In this document: positions 13,801 to 24,301 of the stretch, in pieces
Position numbering within the stretch: position 1 is the stretch's first letter
How the letters are laid out: every line of letters starts with the position of its first letter
DNA from: Sphagnum compactum
Lineage: Eukaryota; Bryophyta; Sphagnopsida; Sphagnales
Direction of reading: 5' to 3'
Assembly (NCBI GenBank): GCA_965153455.1
Contig: OZ234503.1
Span: 14,079,118 to 14,143,117, forward strand
Length of the DNA stretch: 64,000 nt
Position numbers and translations under genes: made by a program
Notes under the pieces: generated by a model
Told to the model about the DNA's origin: nothing
The model's input: the letters and a program-made list of their open reading frames with translations, nothing else
Databases searched by the model: none

Positions 13801-16800
13801 CAAAATTGTCAAATGGTTGTACATAGAAACCTGTGTGGTAGAGCCCTGCTTTCGCTGTATGTTTTGCACTTTGGAGAGTAGCAATGAAGCCCTGAGACAC
13901 AACATGAGTGTTTTCGTGCTTTTCAAATTCTCTTGGAGAAGACAACCATCCTCTACATTGGCAAGCAATTTGTTCAACAGCTCTTCTGCTCTCTCGTAGT
14001 TTTTGAGCTTGAAATACAGCTCTACAGACAACCAAAAAATTCACACATGTTTGTTTCCAAAATGACACAACAATGCTAACATGATGGCTCTTGTTAAAAA
14101 GAAAATGGAGTATATGACATTCAAGTGCGGAAGAAGGTATATGTAGTATGTACCTGCAACATCATAGCATAGATCAAGCTTTGCAAGGCCATCTTCAACA
14201 ATTGGGAGAGCACTCTCATAGTGTTCCATAGCCTTCCCATAGTTATGAGTGGCCACTAGTGCATGTCCCACTTGGCTTGCCACTGATGCATCTTGTGCAC
14301 TTTCCTTGCTAGCTGCCGCATATGCCTTCATTGCTTGCTCAGACTCATCAATTCTCATCAATGCCTCCCCCAACATCAAGTACGTCTGCAAACTCAATGA
14401 ACAAAAAACTCTCTTGCAAAACTGGATTCAAAGAGATGTATAAAAGAATTGGGCATTCTTGCTTATGACATTATTGTTGGCTATTTCTAGGTTTAGCACA
14501 ATAGAGCTTCATGTGAGAGTCTACGAAGAAGAAAGATCAGGTTTAGGACCTCCTAACCCTGGAATTGGGAAACAACTGCACAATGTCCATGTAGCACTTT
14601 GAAAAGCGAGCTTTATCATGTTGGTGCTTCATGTAGATATCTGCCAATGCTACTTTTGCTGGCACATAGTAGTTGCTGCCTTGTGAAACCTGAACATGAT
14701 CACACAGCCAGCCCTGAGACTCAATTCCTCTGCCAAACATATGGTCTGGAATCGAAATCTTGATTATACTGGGCACATAATGTTTCTTGGGATGTGATGG
14801 TTGGTTTCCTGCAGCTAAATTTCTGTTGAAAGTGCACCTTCCTACTGCAAGAAGCTGGTATTCAAATTGCAGGTGCTACTTGCAACTTCCAGAAAGTATA
14901 GATGTGCAGAGTATGTGTATGAATATGTATGTTGATTTAAGATCAGGAGGTGTAGATTTGGATCCGATAGTGGCATGCAGGAGACAATACCTGACTCAGA
15001 ATGGCAACAGCAGCATCCACATCCCCTCTTCCTAATGCAAGATCACAGTTTGCTATAACAACTTGCACCTGAAATTGTCCATAGATTTTGTTGAGCCTCT
15101 TGACATCTAGTTGACATCATCATCCCAAGTGAGCTTTGCCTCTCTCTCTCCCCCCGCTCTCTCTCTCTCTTGCTCCCTTTGTGATGAGAAGGGAAGTCAG
15201 AGATTGTGTATTACCTCCTCTGGACAGCCAGAGAACTCATTCATCGCCTCCTGAATTGTCTTTGTGGCTTCAGGGAAATGGTTGAACTGCACATGTACCT
15301 CAGCAAGCAGCAAGAAAACCATGATGCGGTCTGCATCAGTTGTCATCTCCATGTGCTTTTTGCAATTGAAATATGATGACTTTGAGTCTATGGTCGCTTG
15401 CCGCATTCCTGGCAAACACATTGCAGCTTCGAGAACCTGGGATAGTCCAATTCACCCTCCCAAAGTTCAGCTCAAACTCACAGCTTTTGGTATGAATGAA
15501 AAATACTTTACTATTTGCTGGGTGGAACTGTAGGAATGAAACTGAGTTGAAACCTTTAATGCTTCTTCAAACTGCAAGCAGTTGACAAGGATTTGTGCTT
15601 GCAGGACATGATATACTACAGTCTCCCGAACAATGAAATCTTTACTGAGTGCTTGCTCCAAGCTCTGTTTTGCTATTGCAAAGTTGCCTTGATTCACATA
15701 CACCTGCTTGCATTTGACCCAGAATCAAAACCTCACAACCTAAATCCAGCCCAACAAGTTTTCCAAATTCAGCCAATGAAGACAATCCATAATTCAAAAC
15801 TTGCAACAAAAATTAACACTAAGGAGCTTGCAGCCCAGCAAATGGAATCATCATTGACCAGAACACAATGCAAGAAACAAATATGAGGATTCCACTAATG
15901 TTCAGTACCTAGGAAGACATACCTTAGCAAGAAGAAGCTGTGTGCTGGCATTAGCAGGGTCAAGGACCAGGACACACTGAAGGGGCTGGTGAGCAGCCTC
16001 AAAATCATCCAAGTGAATCAAGACACGAGCTAGCATGAGGTGAGCAGCCACAAGGCCTGGTACAGAAGTCAGTAGGTGCTCAAGTATATGCAAGGAGTGC
16101 TGGAGTGAGTAACTTTTCTCAACATGGGGTCCTTTGCACTCGTACCTTGATAGACATATGTATAGATGCACAATACCCAGTAGCCTATCTGGATTCAGTT
16201 CTGTGTACATCTCAAAACCCTGTTTTGATCTCATCATCTGCAGGCATGAATTCGAGGAGAAAACATGTGGAAAGGCGGTCTTAGTAGATTCTTGACCTGA
16301 TGAGTAGTAGCTGACAAAAAAGGGTTCATCTCGATCACAAACGTTTTTCTTTTCATTCTACATGAGTAGCTTCCAATTTATTGACTACTGTACTCTAGTG
16401 CAACTTTACATTTTCATTGCAAAATGTATGTTAAGATGGGAAAAAGATTTTGTACATACTCCCATCTGGACATCATAAGACTCATCAAGAAGGTCACGAC
16501 AATGACGATGCTCTTGTTGCTTCCACCATGTCAGCTGCGCCAATAGGTAGGAGAGCATGCCTGACTTTCCCATGGACACAGAAACCTCCACCAGAAACTC
16601 TAGCTGTTGCTCAGCTTCTTTGACTTCACCAAGGACAAGCAGGCATTGAACGATGCCGTACATGGCCTCCATGTTCAATTCATTCAGTCCTGCTGCCATC
16701 CTGATGCCACATTTTGATGTTACTGAAAATACTTCACATGAAGAAGAAGAAGAAGAAACACATCAAACAAAACCCTTCTTGCATTGATCACACACAAGGC

Positions 16801-19031
16801 CTTCATCCTATCTTTGATTAACAAGGTCACCACGCCTGTGCTGATGTCTTGTGCATTGTTGCTTTACTTGTAAGTAGACAGAGCTGCTTTGTAATCCCCA
16901 AGAAGAAACTGCTGGTCAGCCAGCTCCACGGCAAACACAGCTTCCTCGGGCTTTAGTCTTTGAGCACGTTCAATAAACATCAATGTCTTTTGGAGTACAA
17001 TTATTCCTCCTCTTCCAGCTAGTCTTGCAAATGGCTGTGCCACTGCCATTCTCACAGTTACACACTAAAACATGAACCCAACTTTCTATTTCACCTATGA
17101 ATCCCATCGTGAACTGGATAGCAATGCACACTTGATGACATAAAAGGAAAAGAACAATGCCACCTTTGAAGGTAGTGAGAAAATATCATTGGAGGAGTCT
17201 AATGCACATCTGTTTCCATAGATTATCGGTTTCCTCCCAGGGTTACCTTGAAGGCAGAGATTTGCATTTCGGGTTTCAAGTTGCTCAATGCTTTTTAGCA
17301 TATCAGCAAGAACTGAGGCTGCTTCTGACATTTTATTTTCAAAGCACAACATCACTTGGACTTTCATGCACATCCCTTCAATGTTGCTTGGATCCTGTTG
17401 CCACACATGAAGAGATGTCAATCATTGAAATGCTCAAGAAGTCCACGCAATGTTGTCAATATACACAGAAGAAATGAAGAACTTTTTCATGCATTTTAAC
17501 AAGAGAGACACAAACAGACCTTTTGAAGGATGACATGAGCTGTTTCCTGAACAAGATCCCAGTCGTGCATCAACATTGCTATGCGAGCTTTCTGACATAA
17601 AGCTGGCAGAAACCATGAATGCAACACAATTACCTGGCACCCATGATGCCACCAATACACCCCTACAATTGTTGGACTGGCAGTAAATGCAATCCAGATC
17701 AAAGGTTTGATTTTATGGCTCTTTAAGCCTGACATCTGTAACCAGTTGGGTCCTTGATAAAGAGATCTCATAATGATCACCTGATTCAATTCTCCAAGAG
17801 CTTTTGCATAATCCTGTTTGAGCTCATAAAAATAAGCTCTTCCCAAAAGAGCATCAATGTTGCTTCCTCCAGCAAGCACTTCATTAAAAGTTTGGAGAGA
17901 AGATTCAGCAATGTTCCACTCCACATCAGTGGCATGCTTTTCCTGCTCTCCTTGACTATGACTCATGGAGATCCCTTCCAAACCTAACCATGCATGCAAA
18001 CACTTAGCATGCGCATACTGTGGCTGCACCCTCAACACTCTGCCCCCAACAAAATTACACCAGTCAGATTGTACCACTATATGTGCCAACTTCTCTTACT
18101 TGAGTTGGAGTTTGCACATGAAGGCAACGTGTAAAAATTTGTTTTCACCTCAAGGACTCCTCACCTGCCAACAAATTCTTGAGCCTTTTGCAGATTTCCA
18201 TGACCTCCAAGATGCCAATAGAGAGTGGCTGCAAATAGAAGTCCTTTTTCATTGATATTTTTCTCTGCAAGCTCAAGACATTGACCCAACTTGTGGACTT
18301 GATCCTCATCAACCACCTTGCAATGCTGGTGAGCATATATCATAGCTGCCAGAATTGCAACTTCCAGCTCCCTATGCTGCTTCAGACTTTCCAAGCATTT
18401 CAATGCCTCTACGTATGCCTCCTCTAGCAACAACCCATAAGCCTGCTCCCTCACACACAAGCACCCCAAATCTAAGAAAATTACTCACAGCACAATGCAC
18501 CATTGAAGATTACAATGGTTAGTCTATGCTATGAGGATTGCAGTATTTACTATGATCCCCTCCATGCATCATACTTCACAGATAAATGTGATTTCCTTTG
18601 CAAAGATGGCAAATTGGGCTTCGAATCCACAAACTGTTGAAACTTGGATGGGCTTGACATGCAAAACAACTCCTGGTGGGATGAGGTATTTGAGAACAAT
18701 CAGACCCCAAAGAACAATAAAACAATCAAAGCTTTGAGGAGATCAAACGATCTCAACAATTGCACATTAATCTGAAACTTGCAAATGCAAGAGTGGAACA
18801 AACCCACAAACCCTAACTACAAAAAAGCTTAAAAGACAAGCAGATAAAAACATACATCAGGTGGCATAAGTTGTGTATTTTTCAAAGTGGGGTTAGGTCC
18901 CTCACATGCCACAAGAGAAGAGTGGGATCCCGAGGACACTTGAGAAGATGGTGCTTGCAGTAAGTTTGAATGTGATGTCCATAACCCATTTGCACATAGT
19001 ACTTCACCATAACATGTAACTCTTCCCCCAT
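10896..19031 (-). CDS. IFT139: Intraflagellar transport protein 139 (TTC21B-type TPR protein)
   Basis: IFT139 is a TPR-rich subunit of IFT-A, which drives retrograde transport in cilia; in a land plant this means sperm flagella. Twenty-one exons join in phase: 19031-18906, 18442-18165, 18039-17781, 17633-17520, 17394-17247, 17042-16868, 16700-16460, 16237-15923, 15703-15554, 15436-15215, 15068-14991, 14689-14558, 14385-14154, 14021-13831, 13449-13330, 13188-13073, 12897-12717, 12585-12427, 12259-12084, 11685-11379, 11219-10896. The product is about 1347 aa, close to the human length (about 1316). Similarity runs from end to end: MVKYYVQMGYGHHIQTYCKH at the start, VLEAAMCLPGM in the middle, and YPKIRKEVLDKARVHVRP at the end. 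All internal introns read GT-AG. The start MGEEL is the first ATG in frame. No stop or frameshift was found, so it should be functional. Confidence 0.95.
12021..12130 (-). repeat. Tandem duplication of an IFT139 exon end into its intron
   Basis: The 3' end of IFT139 exon 19 (plus strand about 12087-12130) is repeated with small changes at about 12021-12070, inside the following intron. Both copies encode AIRAAHKLL on the minus strand. The true donor (AG|GTACGC at 12083) lies between them. If the intron were retained, the frame would stay open through the second copy and then stop. Confidence 0.75.
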
Positions 19032-20838
19032 CTTGCTTGCTTGCTTCTCAATCTTGGATGATGCCCTAATTTGTTCAAATTGCTTGAAACTTCGAAGATA
19101 TTCAAAACTTTGAATTCCTTTGAAGATTGTTGTTTACTCATGAATAGAATTGATTGTAAGTTAGTTAGTTGATGCTGTTGGATCCACACACAATGTAGGA
19201 TAGAATGTTCTCAGCCTTGTACACATATCTATAGTGGGGTGATCTTAGCTTATTTGGCTACCCATTCAAGAGATGTGGGGCAAGCAAGGAGTAGGTTAAA
19301 TGTGTCCCTGTAATTAGCCAGGAGTGTGTTTACATTTGCAAAGAGTATCTCTTCTTACCTTATGGACAAAACTCCCATTACCACATCTCTTTGAATGGGT
19401 AGCAAGCAGATCCTTTTAACTCTATCAAATGGTGATGGGAGATGTGCTTGTGATGCGGAAGTTGGCACAAAACACATGGAATTGAGCTCCATCTAACCAT
19501 GTACACCCATGGAGTGGGTGACATGGTGAGACTTTTGGGATACACACTAGACACTAGACACCTTCAAACATTGTAACCTTCAAATATTTTCCATCAATTT
19601 AGGTAGAACTGATTTATTTTTCATGCTCTCAAGGTGGTTTTGGCGCTTGTCTTGCGGAAAAGAATGGGATAATTCATTTTCAATCAAACAAATGAAATGC
19701 ATCCAACTAATTGAATTGAATGTTCAAACTAAAGTGGGTGAAATGGGTGCAATGATATTTGATGGTAAAATGAGATTTGATGATTTCGACCCAAAGATGA
19801 AACAAGATGTCATACATACAAGCCTTGCCTATTTGTAATATGGTATCAAATGAATAATGTAAATAGGTTCTTTTCGGAAACATTAGGTCTTGTAAAAATG
19901 TGGATGGTAAGTGTTAAAAAATTTGGGATAAAATGAGGAACTTAATTGGACAATTTAAATGTCAGATTTCTCTATAATACTGTAGCCCAACTTGTCCAGT
20001 TGCAATGACTGACAATTGGCACTATGACTAAAGTGGGTTCAAGAGGTGATAGAAAAAAACAAAATGTCATAAGATGAATGTGCATCCTTTTACAAACAAA
20101 TTAAGGTGAATAATCCATCTCACACCTAGTTAGTTTCTAGGGGGCGAAGTCCCTTGAAGCTTCTATACTCTATAATGATTCTTAACACAATATCCCTGCC
20201 TTACCTTACAAGGCAGGGCCAATAAAATAATGTTCATTGTCGGTAGTGTTAATGTAGCATGATAGACAACATTCATAGTTATAATTTGGAGGAACCTTTC
20301 CTTTCACAACCCTACTTAATATTATGCAAACATTCTTTATCAGGGACATTCTATCTCTGGTCATTATTACACAAGCATAACCCACCTTTCAATTGCAATT
20401 TTCAAACATATGGGAATTGGGTGGTGCACCAATTGATAGTGGGAATGGAAATTGGTTGTTGTTGATTGATGCAAATTAGAACTAAATCAAATTGGGGTTA
20501 CAAATGATGAAACAAAACCTAAACCCTACTACTACACCCCTTTTTGCGCATGTTGTTGCCATGGTATTATTATTGCCAATATAGTACTACTTGACATGAA
20601 TGAAGATGAAAGAGATATGATCATCATGAATGCAATTAAAAATTGGGGGAAGAAGTACAAGAGAGGGGTGAGTGAGCTTGCCACATCTATAGAGAATCAC
20701 CAGATCACTTTGTTGCAATATCACGAAACTCACAAAAACTTGCATGAATCTGCTGGCTGCATCACGGACATGATCTCCACCTTCTTTCCGCTGCACCCCC
20801 TCCACATGAACGATCTGTGCAACATTGCCAAAACTAGT
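19032..20838. other. Intergenic stretch between IFT139 and the TPX2-like gene
   Basis: No convincing coding exon on either strand. The first part is the leader or promoter side of IFT139. At about 20158-20205 there is a dispersed repeat (TATACTCTATAATGATTC ... ACACAATATCC) that recurs at 43480-43555. The stretch at 20200-20218 forms a short palindrome (CTGCCTTACCTTACAAGGCAG). Confidence 0.45.
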
Positions 20839-21021
20839 CTACTCAATTAGAACTGCTGTTAGATTGAATAATCCAACAAATCTACGGAAGTAAATGTCAC
20901 CATAAACAGCATGAAACTGGTAAATGTCCCATTTACTCTTCTGAAGTTCAGAGAATCCTTTTTTGTCCTCCTCAAAAGTCATATCTCCTCCAAAACCATC
21001 TTCATTGCCGTTCTCTATGCA

Positions 21022-22962
21022 TCACCAAATGCGAAGTTTCTTGTCCAAATTATTCTTCAGAAGAGAAGAAGACGCTCTGTTTTCAGTCACTGCAGCATTT
21101 CTCATTTTACCCTTCAAAAATCAGCATGACACTTCTTCCCAAGCTCCAAATGAGAGACCATGAGAATCTTCAGGATCTCTAATGACGAGGATGATCATGA
21201 ATCTTCACCAAACCCATCAACCAGCATCTATCTAGAATTGTTCAATTCATGGATGATGTCTCCAGACAATTCCTCTTCAGCAAATCACTGTGAAACAGAC
21301 CAACATCCATGGAGACTCCAATGGAGTCCTATAGGTAAAAAAGAAGTTCTCGGATACTCTCCCAAGTCCAACTTGCTTGAGTTGATGAACTTTGGACCAT
21401 CCAGCATGCAGAAATATCTCTCCATCCTGCCTGTACAAAGTGTACCTGCTCACCTGTGCCAAATCCGCTTGACAGCAATCTCCAATTACTGAGTCCTTCA
21501 TTTCCTCTGCATCTGCATTGCACTCCAGTATCCCTTTCCGAGTGATAGGAGAAGTGCAGCCTCCCCCTTGTTCCAAATTTTTATATCTTGCCATCTGCAC
21601 TCTGCATGGCATGCTTTTGCCTCCTCCTAACACTGTTCAACACTACAATACCTTCTTCACCAAGAGAATCCTTCACCCATTCTCCAGACTGTCATCAGGG
21701 TTATTTGAAGCACATCAAAGAACTGTATTCATAATGGTGGTTGCCACTGTAAATAAAAGCATCCTGCTGATGCACTGGTGGGCCTCTTCTGCTACTACTC
21801 TCTTTGTCACCTGCTAGATGGAAAGACTGAGCTTATTGAGTGACAGATTCAGGTAGAAAACTTGGTGTTGTGCCAATTTTGATCTGTGATGCTTATATGT
21901 ATATTGGAAGCAGAATTGCAACTGGTGCTGCTCATTTTCTAGAGTAAATACCTAATGTGCTGCTGCTGGTCTGCTTCAAATCATATCAGAACTTGCTGCC
22001 AAGGCTGGTTGTTGTCCAACAGGAAGTAAAGGGGTGGGCAGTTTGCAGGATTTTGAGACTGGAATTGATGAATGCCAGCAAACACCATGGGCTGCTGCTG
22101 CTGGAAGAAGAGCTCACATCCATTTTCTTAGCTGCTGAAAAGTTGCCGGAAGTTTGGCTCAACAGGAGATTGCTGCTTACAGGTGCACTCTTGTGAGCAT
22201 CTGTGATCACCGCTTTCTTCTGTTCTAGCGACAAAATCTGCTCACTCAAAAGCTGTGTGAGAAGCTTAAAGATGAAGCAGCAATCTGTTGTCTAGAACTA
22301 TCAAAATAGTGCACGGCATGAAAGACTATGCACAGAAACAGAAGGATGCAGGCATGTACATAGCAGAAACTCCACATACCTGCTGAGTCTTAGGAGGAAT
22401 TTGCAATAAGCTTGAATTCTCTTGAGCTCCGGTGGTTTCTTTCGTGGTCATTCCTCCTGCACGTGGATCTGTCAATCAAAGCCTTTCATTATTTACACTT
22501 TGCGCACATGAACAAAAAACGAGGGAATGCTCACAAGCTTGCCTTCTTCTTCTTCCGTTTCACGCATGCATGCTGCTGCAGATCCTTTTCAGAGGTGACG
22601 ACGAAAATGTCTAAAGCTTCGTACCCGCAAGGAGACTTCAGATGGCCTATGAAGAAGTTAGATCTGGCCTGAAGACGACGAGTGCAATCCTATCTCCCGG
22701 GAGAAGACAGTTCTACACAGTTATTTGCAGATGCGAGAAAGCAGCCGCAGAGGAAGATCCATCGCGATTTGAGAGAACAAGAGGAAAAGCCATCGCAATT
22801 TGAGAGATTACCTGACGTCTCACTGAACCAGGCATCGGGATCGCCTGCTTCCTCTTCTGGCGCAGTGAAGTCGTGGAATTTCGGCGCTTCAAAGCTCTCA
22901 TAGAATTCATCCTTCACGAAGATTTCCGCAAACTCCTCACCGCCTGTGTCGAAAGCTTCCAT
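21022..22962 (-). CDS. Protein with TPX2-like N-terminal motif (3' half unresolved)
   Basis: Exon 1 (22962-22812) encodes an acidic start and the motif FYESFEAPKFHDFT followed by DAWF. This matches the N-terminal Aurora-binding region of TPX2, a spindle assembly factor, both in metazoans and in plants. Exon 2 (22468-22380; DPRAGGMTTKETTGAQ) and exon 3 (from 22252; LLSEQILSLEQKK) join in phase. Exon 3's donor is uncertain: candidates follow SAP or AAKKMD. A further exon-like block is 21594-21454 (MARYKNLEQGGG, 47 codons, good AG and GTGAGC borders). Next come DGEIFLHAGW (from about 21429) and DSIGVSMDVGLFHSDLL (from about 21324). A last open frame ends in LDKKLRIW and TGA at 21022-21024. I see none of the later TPX2 microtubule-binding repeats, so this may be a short TPX2-like protein. 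Motif assignment moderate; gene model partial. Confidence 0.45.
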
Positions 22963-24301
22963 TCTTGCTCTTACTCAAAGCAGAGATACTAACGACAGCT
23001 ATCCGAGTACAAAGAACACGAGGTAATGAATTACCAATTCCCGAGCGTAATAACAACTACACGGTTTCACGGCCACTGAGCAACAACAGCAATCGGCGCG
23101 CAATGCAGGCAAGGAACAGAGGGATCTGTTAGCGAAAAAACATAAGCACAGTAACCGCACAGAAGCCCGTGCTAAATCTCTCTAGTCATGCAATCTCTTC
23201 TCAGGAAACCAAAAGACCACCGCAGAACACAATTTGTGAACTTACTTTGCTGAAAGCTTTGCTGTTGAACAAACAAGGCAGGAACTTCATTGAAAACATT
23301 TGCTGTTGAACAATCGAGAAGAAAATTCTGTCAGTTCTCGGCATTACTGTCACTGGCAGCGCCACGGCGACAGACGAGGAACGACCGTTGTGAACAGAAG
23401 TAGGAAGAGTGCCGTTGGGCAGAGCGCTGGAGGAACCGGAATAGATCCGGCGGTTCTCTATAAGGTCGCCAGAAATGCGTCGCGTCGTCTTCTCCGTTGC
23501 CATTTGCTGCAGCAATCCGCCGCCCTAATATACCCATCAGTTCTTTGGAGCTCCTCGAAAGAGCTGCAACACTCCGGCGGTTCTCTATATGCTCCGCAGC
23601 CACGCGTCGTCCACGGTCGTTCTCCTCGTCCACTGACATTTTTGGTAGGCAATCCGCCACCCTCATATACCCCGCCGGTTCTTCGGAGCTCCTCGCAAGA
23701 ACTGCACCAGTCGCGCTTCGCTCTCTCTCTCTCTCTCTCTCTCTCGCAGGATCTTCGCATCCCCGTAAGGATTTGAGCGCTTGCTTGATGGTCATGCATG
23801 TTATCTCTTGCAGGATTTGAGAGCGCTATAATGATCATGCATGTTTTCATCTCTTGAAGGTTCAAACAAAGGGAGGACTAGTGCAGGAATGAGTGGGTGT
23901 AGAGTTTAGGGTTTTAGGGCTTAGAGTTTTAAGAGGTGGGGAAAGCTGGGGGCACTGCATGGAGAAGGTTTGGAAATCAAAGCGAAACCAAACGACCCGT
24001 GGCAATGAAGATCAAGTAAGGAGGTCATCAGAACAACAGTGCTGCCAGCAATTTGGACCCAGCAGCAGGTATGCCTAGATAGATAGCCCAGAGCAGCCAT
24101 ACATTGAATACAAAAATCATACTTGTTTTTGTCCTCTCAAAATGAGCAATTTTACTGAATGAAACTTGCAACATGCGGTATTTTTTTCTGTGCAACACTG
24201 TTGTTGATGTTGCGCTCAAAAATTGGGATATTCCACCAGTCCATTTTCTAACATTGACAAAAGAAGGTTTTTCTTGCAGCTAGCTAAAGCCACCCTAAAC
24301 C
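22963..24301. other. Intergenic region: leader of the TPX2-like gene and 3' flank of the ADCK2-like gene
   Basis: Sequence from 22963 to about 23800 is GC-richer than the surroundings and is probably the leader and promoter of the minus-strand TPX2-like gene. It ends in a (CT)n tract at about 23722-23748 on the plus strand, that is GA-rich on the transcript strand. The part from 23880 to 24300 is the 3' flank of the kinase gene and has no recognised exon. Confidence 0.45.
23445..23740. repeat. GC-rich tandem repeat, unit about 127-137 bp
   Basis: Two full units and part of a third. CCGGCGGTTCTCTA occurs at 23447 and again at 23574. CAATCCGCCGCCCTAATATA at 23513 recurs as CAATCCGCCACCCTCATATA at 23650. 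GGAGCTCCTCG(A/C)AAGA also appears twice. Frames on both strands stay open through the array (up to about 150 codons) only because of its base composition, so they were not called genes. Confidence 0.8.

Noticed and set aside
18600-18640. tRNA-like TTCGAATCC word
   Set aside because: The B-box context is imperfect and no acceptor stem or A box could be formed around it.
20839-21024. Selenocysteine reading of the TGA in the TPX2-like region
   Set aside because: Land plants are generally thought to lack the selenocysteine system, and no selenoprotein family fits. A plain stop or decay is simpler.
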